The notes: generated by a model from the sequence alone, not told the origin. A stretch of 64,000 nucleotides of DNA from Gnetum montanum (GCA_015680685.1 MNCI01022611.1:2445727-2509726); one strand, 5' to 3'. Shown: positions 12,400 to 24,800, numbered from the stretch's first letter. Translations and numbers: made by a program.

Positions 12400-13172
12400 T
12401 TCCCCTAGACCTTCATCTATTATAGAGAAGGGAAATTTTACCTAGAGATCTCCCTCAGAGAGGTCACTTGTCTTGCTTGGTTGTTTAAAATTAGTCGAAC
12501 AACATTAACTTTCATTACGCACCGGTGGTGCATCTTCAAAGAACTCTACCTTCGACCCTTATTCTATATCTACATTATTGATGGTTAGAGGGGCTACATT
12601 ATCACCAAAGATCACTACCTCCCCACACTTCTAGGGTAAGTGGATCTCTTGGTGAATGGGTGAAGAAACAACTTATAGTTGGGCTAGCTAAGACCCCCCT
12701 AGGATTAGGTTGAATCTAGGCATTTCTTTAACCACAATGAATTCAATGTTAGTATGGAATTGCTCCCCCACCACAAAATCTATTATCAGTATTCCTTTTA
12801 CAACCACGCATGCTCCATTGAAGAATTTTAGCATGTTTTTGTTGTCAACATGATCTGGTCAACCAAGCCAAGCTTGTTGATGACGGGGAATGGGATAACA
12901 TTGATTGTTGTCCTATCATCAATGTGCACCCTATGAATTTTGTATTAACCTACACAAATTGTTATGAACATGGGTGCAGCGGTTACTTGGTCCTTTTCAA
13001 GGTCAACTTTGACTACCTCATCATGAAATGTCAAGGGTGTTGACATTGACTCTTTGGTTACAGGTGGGAACATTATGGCATGAATGGCCTTTTCATCTGT
13101 TGAAATATCTTCCTTAATAGAAATAGATGCCAGTGTGTGGACCAATGCCTTGTGAGGAGCAAAAGAGGTCAT
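12400..13172 (-). pseudogene. Element A protease region, decayed
   Basis: Minus-strand frame from 13172 reads through APMFITICVG to YKIHRVHIDD, NVIPFPVINKLGL and, near 12690, a PRFNLILGG block. This matches the D copy (HIDDG, NVIPYTIVKCLGL, GFNLILGRPWL) and has the plan of a retropepsin: an active-site Asp early and an ILG(R)PW flap-side motif late. The catalytic turn reads IDDR here and IDDG in D. The enzyme cleaves the Gag-Pol polyprotein in the family. Downstream the frame decays near 12350, where a possible splice donor lies. It is the 3' part of one gag-pro frame with the gag gene at 13.2-16.0 kb. Confidence 0.65.
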
Positions 13173-15998
13173 AATTAAGTCATATAAGCTCGAAGTCGTG
13201 TTTTTCTGTTTAGAACTTATTTAACTTGTGTTAGTGCATTTAAAAAATATTTTCCACCATCTGTCATTTTGGTGGTCTTTACCTCCTCCATGCATCCTAA
13301 GAGATAGATCTCCCAAGGAGGATATTTTATTTTTGGTTATGTAGTGGGCCTTCAAGCCTCAATGCTTATCTGTCTACTATTCGTATTGGCATTGGTGGCC
13401 TGAGACCATGAGGCCATGGGAACGAATGACAAGGGGATGGGCTTAGGAGGGCCTAACTCCATGCACTCCCTAGTCATCTTGTCAGCTAGACACTCATCAT
13501 GTCTCCTTGAATGGGTATGTTATGATGTAGTTCCCACCATCAAACCCCAAGCAAGTGGGGGCTCCACACGTTTTGGCACCCTAATGATAAAAGGTGTTTG
13601 GGTTGTTGTCGCGACAATGTGCTGTAGGGCCCTAACCACAAAGGGTGTCATGGGTGCCCAAGGTGGTGCCTTGATGAAAAAATGGGACTATGGTCTAGTT
13701 GATGTTGAGGCCCCAATGTCATTAGAGGGCACACAAACCACAAATGGTTCATGTGTCAATCCTATGTCATCATCAACACTAATAGCATTGATGATGTAAC
13801 CTGTGTCACTGGCATTGAGTGGGTCCTTGTAGACCTTCATGGATTGGTTTTCTAGCAGTATAGGACTACTTTCATTTAGGACTATTTTTCCTTGATTAAT
13901 CATTCATTGAAATTCATCTTTCAACACCAAGTAGTGATCTGTGTCATGGCCATGTAGCTAGTGGTACTTGCAGAACCAGTCCAATCTAAAGTTCTTAGGG
14001 GCTAGAGGCTCATTTGGCATAGTTGTAGAAGGATTTCTAAGGACCTCACAATACCTCTCATGGCTTTTTCGTGTGTCCTCCAACATTTTTTTGTGCTAAC
14101 TGTGCCCAGCACTAAGTAGTTGATCTAGGAGCTCTGAGAGCTTGATGAGTAAGGGGGTGTACTTTGAGCAATCCTTGCACTCAAAGTTTGGCCTTTGGGG
14201 AGATTGCCTTGTGGCTGCTAATGATGCAAGCTGGTTGGTTCCCACATTGCTAGAACCTGTTGCCTTATTGTTGTTAGTTGGATCCTTAAGTTCCCTAGAT
14301 ACTAGCTTGGTGTCGTTGGGTTTAGCTTCATTAGCCACAACTACAATGGTTGTTGTGATCTTCCCCTTTTCTTTAACCCTTTTTGTATGTGCATTTTTGT
14401 AGGCCACATAGGTTGGGTCCTTACTAGCTTCCACCACATCTTGTATACTCTTCATTTGAGCAAAATCTTAGCTAAGAAAACATGAGGCTAAGTAGTATAG
14501 TTTTGACTTGATAGAGGCATTTACTGCACCCTTGAAGATAGCTAGCAAGTGAGGTTCAACTATTGGCTCATAAATTTCATTGAGGGAAGCACTCCAATGT
14601 TGTATAAATTTTTGCATTGACTCTAATGCCCCTTTTTTGATATTCATTAGTTAGTCTAAAGAGGCCTTGGGCTTCAAGTTATACTTCAAGCAAGTTACAA
14701 ATTGGCTTAGCAACTCCTCTAAAGTTGAAATGGAGGCTCTAGGGAGCACACAATACCAATCAAGAGCTTTGCCAATTAGGGATATGGCAAAGACATGGAT
14801 GATTGCATGTGGCCATGCTTGCAAAAGTAGGCACTCAAAATGAAAAGTTACCAAGTGGGTGTTGGGGTTCCCCTCATCATTGTATTTCATGAATTGGGGC
14901 AGTTAGACCCCAAGAGGTAGTGTTGGTGGAGGGACCATAGGACTAATGGAATCATCATGATAGAACTCCATCACATGGACCATTTCTGAGTTCGCTGCCT
15001 TAAGCTACCTAACCTCCTCTATGAGAGCTTGGATGAGTTGGAATGCTTGGTCCAAACTTAGGGATGCCATAAAGGGTTGCGTTGGCTATGTTGCTAATGG
15101 TGCCATCGGAGTGGCCCATAGGCCTGTTGTGGGCTGTGCCACCACATGTGATGCTTATTGAGTCTGTCATTGTGTGTACTATGGCATGTGTCATAGTTGT
15201 ACCATGGGCACAAAGGTCATGATCCACCATGCTATTGAGGTTTGGGCTTGGCAATGGGACTAAGATGGCTGGGATAAAGGGCATGTGACTCACTTGTGGC
15301 TACAATATGGGCACGGTGTGCACATATGGTAGTGTCGATGTCACATATGCCAGCAAGGAAGGCTGTACAAACTATGAAGAGATAAAAAAGGAGAAAGAAG
15401 CAAAAGGTTCTGCATCCTATTGTGTAGGCAAGACTTAGTGGCTAGCTACCACAGGCAGGGATTTAGGTTGCAGAAGTGTCACTGCTGCCTCAAAGAAGGC
15501 AAAGGACTATGATTGGTGTGGCACAAAAATCAAGGTAGGTTTTTGGATAGAGCTGTAGAATGGGACACCACTATTTGAATGGGACTCAAACTCCTCCTAC
15601 TCCTCCTACAAGGGTTCATCATCATTTGATACCATATCTTGTTCCCTTGGCCCACTCACCCTAATATGTTGGTCTATGATCCACTTAAAGTTGTCAGTGA
15701 GTGGGATGACCACGTCAGGGGTGGGAGAAAACTCCTTTCCATTTTGATGAATAATTTTGAAACTACGCTTCACTTTTATTTCTTAGTGATCTAATGACAG
15801 GCCCGCCTAAAGCTTTGCACAAAGGAAATTGTATCATTCATCATCCAATGCCCTATGTTTAGGCGATTGGTAATGTAGTCTAAGAGATTGCCATTGTGAT
15901 CGTACATGGCTGAGTGGTTGCTCAGCATCTCCCACCTATTGAATGGGATGAGCCACCTCAATGCTCAGGGTAGCAGCCAAGGTGTTCACTAGATTCAT
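13173..15998 (-). pseudogene. Element A gag, decayed
   Basis: The start codon is probably at 15998, just inside the primer site. The frame shows the capsid core of Tat-type Gag: YNDEGNPNTHLVTFHFE, then SLIGKALDWYCVLP, SISTLEELLSQFV and LKYNLKP (about 14890-14651), followed by MQKFIQHW and a Lys-rich linker. A second conserved block reads YTPLLIKLSELLDQLL (near 14140). The zinc-binding segment near 13960 reads FCKYH, a stop, LHGHDTDHYLVLKDEF: the last Cys is Tyr. Gag packages genomic RNA and builds the particle. Numerous stops. D carries the homologous gene in the same order. Confidence 0.8.
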
Positions 15999-16450
15999 GT
16001 TACTATTTAGAAAAATGTAAGAAAAGAAGGTGCTAGCAAAAAATGTTAAAGTGTAGAAAATGTTAAAAGAAAATGGCTAAGTATGAAAATTATACAAGCA
16101 TGCCAACAATGACTAACTCTGGAAATATTGTGAAAAAATGACTATCTCTGGAGTTACACTCGTTACGCTATGAGGGACTGTTATGCTCTAAAGGTTTTTT
16201 ATGCTCTCCAAAACACTCAAAACTTGACACAACAAACAAAGTTTGGCTTTTCATCCTACGAGGTTCTAGGGAAACCAATAACTAAGATCAATCTACACCA
16301 ACTGGAATGCAAACAACTCCTATGTTGGCCTATGATCCAACTACCACTATGGGAGGTCCACAACAATGTTATGTCTACGCTAGCTCATTGCTAGTGATGA
16401 AGGTGCAAAAAGCATGTGGAACTACCCTTGAACATAGAAGGAATGGAAGA

Positions 16451-16467
16451 CCCTCCTTCTAGTGCCA
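16451..16467 (-). other. Primer-binding site of element A
   Basis: On the minus strand TGGCACTAGAAGGAGGG begins 5 nt inside the 5' LTR. D has TGGTGCTAGAAGGAGGG at the same place (49706-49722). The conserved sequence, TGG start and position identify a primer-binding site; I cannot assign the tRNA with certainty. Confidence 0.6.
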
Positions 16468-16472
16468 GAAAC

Positions 16473-18351
16473 TGTGATGTTTGAAAACGTCGATGGCTAG
16501 AACACTGAGAAATCTACGGGTGTACAACCTAACCCCAAATCGATGTGAGGGTCATGCTGGGGAAATGGAAACAAGGTGCCCTAAATAGTTGTTCAACCAA
16601 ACAAGAACTTACATGGTGTTAAAATGACCATTTGTAAGAGGAGTTTATGAAGCATTATGTGTGGACACCGGGACAACAAGTAAGAGCATAGCAAAAAGTC
16701 CTAACTCGAAAATAGTGACATGAGCATGCAAATGTGTATTGAATAGTAGAAAAGTGCAAGGGTTATGCTTAATATTAGAGAAAAATTCATAGAAAATAAA
16801 TGAAACAAAGCTTGAGAATAAAGAAATGCACCACCCCAAAACTAAGGAGTGTAACTTTTGCTTAAACAAGAGGTGAGCATGGTACACGACATCAGGTAGA
16901 CATAGTGGCAGTGTAGTAGTGCAGTCATAGTTTCTAGGATGTTTAGGACATGGAGATAGTAGCTGCAAGGGAGGCTAAACCTACTAGGTTGGCTATCACC
17001 CTGTCCTATGAGTGTAATGGTAGACTGCATTGCCGTATTCACCAAGGTGTGAAGCTCGGATGCTCAGATGTGGGAATGTCAGGGATGCTCAAATGCTCAA
17101 TGCTCTTTCAATTTTCCCACCCCTAAAGTGCTGGTCTTTGGGGTATTTATATGGCTAGATTTAGCATAAAATGTGGATCAAGTGCCACGTGGCATGAACA
17201 TAGATGGGGTTACGCTAACATGTTACACTCTCACAAGTAACAAAGTGTTACACTCTGAAGGATAATAACAAATTCCTAAAGGCTATTGAATTTTGACCAC
17301 ACTACCTGGACTGCATGTGCCAGAGTCTGAGAGATCACAATGTACCTACAAACAATGTTAAAATAATGCAACCTAGAGACTATGCTTTAGGACTATGTCT
17401 TCCCCCTCTTTTGAGTAGGGTCAAGCATAGATACAATTTTGGGGATCAATGGGGGATGCAAAAGAAGTGCAAACTACTAATCTTGGTTGCTAGAGGGACA
17501 TCAAAGTTGAGACAAAGGTCAATGCTAAGTTATGGGGGCTTTTAAAGCTTGTCGAAGGCTTTTTCCTATTTTCAAGCTAGCTACACTCTAGAGTGTAGCA
17601 CAACACTTAGTGAAATTTTGCAAAATTTTGATTTGCCACACTAGCTACATTAGCTACGCTGCAAAGTGTAGTAGAGCATAGCAAGGATACTTTGACAAAT
17701 TTTAATAAAATTTGTAGTCCTCCTTCCTGGCATGTTGGCTATGCTCTAGGGCATAGCAAGATGGGCAACTTTGGAAGTTAGAAAATGTGCCAAATGCATC
17801 TTCCATGTCAAGCTAGTTTGACAAACCGTTGTCCAACACTTAGGAAAAACTGAGCATTGAAACCTAGGTCATGCTTGCTATGTTATGGAGCATAGCAGAG
17901 TGTAGCAGCCTGAAAGATAGAAAATTTGCTGAACTATTTTTTCCATCTCAAGCACTTTTGACAAACTCTAGCCTGGTACTTGGGCAAACTGGCAACTGGG
18001 ACATGTGTCAAGCTAGGTACGCTGGGGAGCATAGCAAGTGTGACAGCTCAGGAGATAGAAAATTTACCAAACTATTTCATCCATCCGAAGCAACCCTTGA
18101 CCACTTATGACTTGACACTTGGGCAAACTGGCCATGGAGGTGTATGTTATGTTGGCTACGCTAGGGAGCGTAGTAAGCAGACTAAGAGCATAAGAAGACA
18201 CTTAAAAAAATTTCGCAAAAATAGGGCTCAATGTATGCTACACTATCTATGTTGTAGAGCATAGCAATGACACTTAGAAAAATCTACCAAGTTTTGACAC
18301 TTAGACAAATTTTTCATTGAACTGCAGAAGCCCAAAATTGGTGGTGTTTCA
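16473..18351 (-). repeat. 5' LTR of element A
   Basis: About 1.88 kb, starting TGTGATG on the plus strand after the primer site and ending CA at 18350-18351. The last 420 bp repeat positions 1-412. A minus-strand TATAAATA lies at 17144-17151. The segment 17577-18290 contains at least seven short palindromic motifs of GCTACGCTnnnnnnAGCATAGC type, including a perfect 18-bp one at 17581-17598. Confidence 0.8.
17144..17151 (-). promoter_or_regulatory. TATA box of the element A LTR
   Basis: TATAAATA on the minus strand, inside the LTR, correctly oriented to transcribe gag-pro-pol. Inferred U3/R promoter. Confidence 0.5.
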
Positions 18352-18640
18352 ATATTGTCTTGTAGGACCTTGGTGATGTCTTGAGCCTATTGAGGTTCTA
18401 ATGAGGAACTTAGCTTCAATGTTTCCTCCTTACCACTATGTGTCATGAAAGGAACATCAACTAGAGAGTCTTTGGTAATGTCACTGGCTTCAAAGTTAGG
18501 GTTTTGACTAATTTTTTAGGCCATTCTAGAGTTTTCTCTACAAAATCTATGTAGTTACAAGATTCTTAGGCTTAAGATCTAGGCAATTAAGATCAATACA
18601 CCATTCAACATCACCATGGGGTCCACTTAGGCTCAAAGGT
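18352..18640 (-). pseudogene. Element D, N-terminal extension of reverse transcriptase, cut by element A
   Basis: Minus-strand translation near 18420-18360 reads LSSSLEPQ, a stop, then AQDITKVLQDN. It is homologous to A's LSFLLEPQSKQSISKVLNDN at 6270-6205. The match breaks exactly at 18351/18352, within the codons for the Asn-Ile of DNIKAFSW, where A's LTR begins. The remainder of D's RT should follow on the far side of A's left LTR. Confidence 0.75.
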
Positions 18641-19299
18641 AAACCGATTTGCTCCCAGGCACTCATACTTTAGTCTTACATGTCAACCATAAGCACATTA
18701 AGTGTCACCTAGGTAAAAATAAGTAAATAATGCCAAAACACTATAAAATATCTTAGTAACTATGCAAACACATGCTATTTCAAGGTAAAAAAATGCAAAC
18801 AAGGCCAAAAAAGTCTATAAGAGGTAGGTGAAGATAAGTAAGATGGAAAAAAGGCCACATAAGATCAAATAAAGGTCAAAACAAGTTGAAGCATAATAGA
18901 AGTATGAAAAAAATAACGTCAAACATGATCAACTATGGTTACAGTTTTGCTATTTTAAGGCATTAGCAGGCCATGCTTACATGGTATTAAATGATGATCA
19001 AGGATGGTCAAGCCCCATCACCTAACACCAATAAAAGGCTAAACAAGGATCAACAAAGGCCAAAATAGAGAAAATAAGATAGATATGATGAAACTAGAAT
19101 TATGTAAATTCGAATGAGATCAACTGATGGTGATAAAGGTCAACAATGCATATCAAGGTCAAAATAGGTTGAAACACCATGAAACAAGGTCAAACTAGCC
19201 AAGCTGAAAATTATGCAATAAAAAAAGGCAAATACTAGTTTAAAAGGATTAGATGTTTCCAATTTTAGACCTTAGCAATCCATGGTAAGAGGCTACAAG

Positions 19300-20153
19300 C
19301 CCAATAGGTAATTTTGGGCACTTGTGGATTGTTTTAAGACTATTTTAGGTCAAAATTGAGGTTTTTTTGGGCACCCACACTAGATCCACACTAGAGCCAC
19401 ATTGGCCAATTTGGGTGGAGTGATCCACAACATTGACAAGATGGTCATTCACATGTTTATTTTGATCAATTTTGGACTCCTTAGAGCTTGTATGGCTAGC
19501 TCAATGTGTTTTGGAAGAAGTTTGGTTAGTTCTAATATCGATTTAAACCTTTGGAAGTCATAACTAAAGCCTAGCATTATCATCCATGCTAGAGCAACAC
19601 TAGCCAGCATGGCCCTAATGTGGCTATAAAGGAAAACTAAATTTAAGCCTTCCAAATGATAAAATTTGATGTTCTATGGGCTTCTTAGGGCAGCAGAGGG
19701 TCACCATTATCAAAATTGATCATTTTGGAAGTCAAAATTTGATATGAAAGTGGGTTTTAGGATCTTGCCCCCTAAAGCAACCATGGACAATGTGGATGAG
19801 GAGGAGTCTCTACATGGATATTCTAGTATAGGTTATTACAAGGTCAAATTGTAACTAAATTAAGGGTTTTTCAGGTGTATGCTCCCTAGTTGAGTTTTCA
19901 AGTCATTTGGTGGGTGTTTTGTTACTCAAACCTTGTTGGGGACCTTACCCATGCTAGGGCCACACTAGCTAGCATGCCTCTAGTACCTCTCAACATGAAT
20001 ACATTTTCTTTTTACTTCTTTGTTGGTTTTAGAGGTAATTTGACCAAGCTTTCAAGCTTCTAGTGTGACTAGCACTCATATTGAATGTTTAGGCTCACAA
20101 CTATTCATGTTTTAGGGTCATTTGAGCTATGCTATGGTTATACCCTCCCTCCC

Positions 20154-20185
<32 letters not shown>

Positions 20186-21450
20186 ACAAGCCACATTGGG
20201 TAGCATTACTCTAGCATGGGTGAGGGGGTCTAATGGGTTTTTATATTTGAAACAAGGTTTAATGGTCATTAGTTAAAGGTTTTGGGATCCTAGGCTCTAC
20301 CAGGCTAAATTTTAGACTTTTCAATATGTCAATGTGCTATCAAAACTAAGGCAAAAGCTTACCCATGCTAGGGCCATGCTTGCCAGTGTGGCTATGGCCT
20401 TCCTCAGCATGGCTACCTTGGAATATTGATTTTTAGTGGGTTCTAGCATTAAATTAACCAATCGTTCAAGCTCCTAAGGTTGTAGATGTCAATGGCTAAG
20501 GTTTAGCATCAAAATTGATAATTTTGAAGGCCTTTTGGTGCTTTTTGTAGTCATCCCCCCTTGAGCCATGATGGATAGTGTGGCCCCAATGTGGATGGAA
20601 GAGGGATGATAGATTTTTACCATTTTTAGCTTTTTTTCTGACATCTGATATCTCTTGGAGGCTCTAGTAGGGCTCTAGGAACATAGGGATGAGTTTTTAG
20701 GTTATTTTAGATCATTAGGAGGTTTTTATGGATCATTCCTAAGGCACCCATGCTGGCCAACATGGGTGAGGGACTCGTCAGTATGGGGATGATGTTAGGC
20801 ACTAAATTTAACCTATTTTTGGTCAATTTTTGGCTACTAGAGACTCCAAGAAGGTGAGAAGGTTATAATATGTTAACTGGGAGATTAATTTTGGTTTTCT
20901 ATGGTTATACCCCACTCAACCATATTGGGGCCATGCTAGCCAACATGGGTGGGATGGCCCCTAGCATGGCTTCATTGAGATCCATGGTTCTTAATACTTT
21001 TGATTCTATTTCCTAATGTTTCAGAGCTAATGAGGGTTTTTAATGGGAGTTCAGGCTTTGTTGGTTCATTCTAAGGTTGAATCAAGGTTTGGTTATTACT
21101 TGTGGCTATCATACCCCCTTAAGCAATGCTAGCCAACAAGGATGGATCCTTGCCTAGCATTGTTGCCAAAGATAGAAGATGGTATGAAGGGTTCTGGCCT
21201 CTCTCGAGACTTTGTGTTTGCTAATGTCAACATCTGATTCCTAAATGTGACATGGGGTATTAAGGTTTCATTATGATGGCCATGGGATGGTTAAACCCAT
21301 GCTAGATCCATGTTGACTAGCATGGGTAATGGGGGTTTAAAGTTGAAAAATATTATTCAAGGTTTTAAAGGGGTTAAACCCCAGCATAGATGAGATTTTT
21401 AGGCCTTAAACCCACTCTATCTAGGAGGCACCTAGTGGGGCTCAACCAAA
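19300..21450. repeat. Degenerate tandem array, unit about 175-225 bp, 11 or more units, palindromic core
   Basis: The core CCATGCTAGCCAACATGGG and variants recur near 19390, 19590, 19785, 19965, 20190, 20365, 20570, 20748, 20925, 21125 and 21300. Each core is followed by ggtggccccaatgtgg-type sequence, and a 'ggttttaatgg' block lies between cores. The core is a near-perfect inverted repeat (CATGCT-GGCC-AGCATG type). Confidence 0.6.
20155..20185. repeat. Poly-C homopolymer, about 31 nt
   Basis: A CCCTCCCTCCCT lead-in is followed by about 31 uninterrupted C. On the minus (element) strand this is poly-G with potential to form quadruplexes. It lies inside one unit of the tandem array where the other units have 'taccccc'. 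Confidence 0.95.
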
Positions 21451-21804
21451 TTTAGATTTTAATTTGGTTTTGAAGTTCCCACCATCCTAACATTGTTAGA
21501 ACTTTTCCCCATTTGAACTATTAGTGCACCATGAGTTTAGCACATGAATTTGACAATGGGGGTTAGGCATCGGATGCCTAGGTTGAAGATTGGTTTTTAT
21601 TGTTATTTTTATCAAAAATCACTTGCACAAACCATTTCATCACTTGTAGTGCACCAATTCAATGCTTTGGCAACAATTTTGAGCACAAACCCCATCAATC
21701 TCTAGTTTTTCTTCGCAATTTTCATCTAAAATCAATGTTACTACCAAGATTTTGAAGGTTTATAGAGGTTTGTTGAAGGTTTTTCCACACTATATCCCAT
21801 CACC

Positions 21805-24800
21805 ATGAAGAGGAAGGCTCATACCAGCAAGAACCCTGCCTTGGAGAATGCTGGTGTAGCAACCAAGGGCCTCTCCCATATGTCATGGCCCTTGATTAAG
21901 TAAGGATCTACTACCATCATCCCCATGTCCACTATTCTTGGTTGTTTCATGTGTTTTTTTTTTTTTTTGAAGGTTTTCTAGCCTAGAAATTGGGCATTTT
22001 CTTAGATCTAGGCTAATGTATTATTCAAAATTAAATTTTGAAAAAATCCTACACCATTTTTAGATGGGATTTATAGGTTTTTGATGTTACCTTGGTGCTT
22101 AGATTTGGTTTTTAAGGATACAAAATTTTGATTTTAGCTAATTTCATGCATTTTTTCTATTTCATAAAAAAAAACACCACTTCTGCAATTTTTTCTTAAG
22201 AAAATGGATAGAAATTTTTTCTTTTTGAATTTTTATGATTATAATTCATTTTTAAAGTATTAAAATGGTGATTAAACCACTAGATTCTGGTGCATGGTTC
22301 ATTCTCTATGAATTTTTCCGTCACCTAGCTCATAGTGCTTTTTTGATTTTATGTTGTTTTTTCATGGTGATTGTGTAATTTTTTCTGATAAAATCACTAC
22401 GAATTTTGGCTTTTTGAAGTTATGAATTTTACATTCATGGACCAAGGTTTTAAATGGATGTGGCATCATGTAATTTTTGTTTACAGTTGATTCTAGGCAA
22501 ATTTTTCTATTAGCTAGTGTAGGTATGTTTCCATGCTATTTTTTAGTTTTTTCATGTCACTTCATAAATTTTTTTTTGTAAAAACTACTAGGAATTTTTA
22601 TCTTTGTAAGTTGTGGGTTTTTAGGTCTTGCTATAAGGTTTCAAAAGATCCTAGAATCACCAAATTTGGGTTTGTGGTTGATTTTTTATGATTTTTTCAG
22701 TAAGGACACATGAAACAAGGTTTTTTCGCTTCTACAATTTTACCCTATGAAGATGGGCAACATTGGCACATCGGATGATTTTTACCACCAACACCCCATG
22801 TTTCTAGGGATACTTGAAGATGTTAGAAATGTTTTAGAATTGGTTTCATTGATGTTAACAAAAATTTCTATTTTTTTATCAATGATTTCCCATGGTCATT
22901 TTCTTTAGTTTTGGTGTGAAATTGTAAATTTTGTTTAAACTTGGTTAAAGTTTTGCATACTGTTTTAAATTTGTTTCTAGTTTAGGAATGTAATGTAGAT
23001 ATTTTTGTACTCTAGTTACCCTATTCACGATTTTCCTTAGGCTATTTTTATGTTGATTCTTGAATTATTAAAGAATTTTAAACTAACATTTCTAGAGTTT
23101 TTACTACGGCTAGTTTAACCATTAAATAGGATGTTTAGCAAAATTATTGTGAAATTCAAAGTGGTGTGTGGCTTTTTTTGTACTTTGTTCTTTGTTATGG
23201 TTATTGGTAATTTCTTTTCTTCTAAATGTTGAAAATGTTGATAGTGGTCTTAATAGTGTATTGTTGTTTTATCCATGCAAGTCCTTCCTTAAGTGCATCC
23301 TAGTGGTGGTTGAGATGGTGGAAATATTTTGTTGTATCCATCTGCCCAAACCCAACATCCCACCCACTAACATGGTCTTGGAGTAGTGTTTCTTATGGTT
23401 CTAGCTAGGGACAAGAGAGTTCTTGACCTACCTATTGCAAAACTTTAGTGTGATGATGTGGTCATACTTGTCCACTTCTATGGCCGATGCCATTGTAGAG
23501 ATCCTACTACCTTGATCCTCCCACCTAATCATCAAGTTCATAGTTGATGATACCACAACCCATGTTGAAGGTGATGTATTATATAGTAAAGATACTAAGG
23601 GGATCCACCAACTATCTCAAATTTGGAACATGCCATATTTTTCCCAATACAATGCTAACAACACCCTGATGGTGGCACACTAAGTGCATACATTGTTCCA
23701 AAATCCTCCTAACACAGTGTACCATTTGGAAGGGTAAGGATAGTTGCTAAAAGTTTGTTATATTTTTTTTTTTTTTTGGTTTATTTACTTTACCTATTCT
23801 TCTTTAGCTTATTGATTTCTATCATTTCATCTTGTGGATACAAGGTTGTGACAAAGGTTTGATCAATAATGATCAAATCTTAGCAATGGTTCAAGCCACC
23901 ATGGGTGTATTTACCAAAAGCTTAATAATAAGGACTACAGTGGTTGATCAATTAAAGGATAATTTTGATAAATACACTAACAACATCGATCTAGCCTTCC
24001 ATAGGTGCCTAGCAACCAAGATAGTTCACAGTTGGTGGGTGGCCCCTAACCATATTACAAAAGAGGGCACCACAACTAGGACCTCCACACAACCCTCATC
24101 AAGAAAGAAGAAGAAATGTAGGAATTTTCTATTTTTATTTGCTTTGTTATGTTGTACTATCATTTTCATGGCTACATGATTCTAGGCTATTTTGGTTTTA
24201 AGTGTTTTCATGGTTTTAATTTTTTGTTCCTTTTTATATTTTGGTTTTACATGATGTGTCTATGCCTAAGTTAATTGGTCATTTTTGTTGTCTTATAGGG
24301 GCTTCCACCTCCTTCACCATCACTTTGGTTGTTTTAGGATGCCTCAAGGAGCCTTTCATCTTGAAATACAATGAGGTGGAATTGACATAGCATTGGTTGA
24401 TGGAAAGGGCACCTAGAAACATTCAAGCAAACATTGCTCATGTAGGATTTCTTGATCTTGCCATGGCCCCTAGTCCAACCATCCTCACTATTGAGATGGT
24501 GAACATTATTAACTCCTTTGACCAATGAGCCAAGAAGTTCATCACCAAGGCTCATGATGTGTTGATCACCTTGCCCATCAATGAGGCTACCTTCTATGAA
24601 CTCTTTGGTGCACCCATTGAAGGGATGAGAATTCTTGCCAAACTAGCAAAGGAGGTGGACCATTGAGAGGAGGTAGAATCATGGTCGAGTGCTCATCATG
24701 GCCACTTCAAGCTGGCTCTAGAGGATTTCCAGGTACCAGAAGCAAGGGAATCCTATCCCTTGTTCAGATATTGTGCCTTTTTGAAGCTACTATTACAAAA

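Larger units (their letters stand above)
18641..21804. other. Element D spacer between RT and the antisense gene
   Basis: No coding sequence recognised. It is mostly a long tandem array (19300-21450), with single agttt/attttaaggcattagcaggccatgc motifs at 18945-18975 and 19215-19290 and a poly-C run at 20155-20185. The corresponding A segment is 6.6-8.2 kb, which carries different arrays. Confidence 0.55.

Noticed and set aside
20085-20276. Reading frame with a poly-proline run
   Set aside because: Translation of the poly-C homopolymer in a non-coding tandem array.
23168-23386. Separate small membrane-protein gene in the D antisense region
   Set aside because: Its second half is exon 2 of the antisense gene; the hydrophobic first half is T-rich intron sequence.
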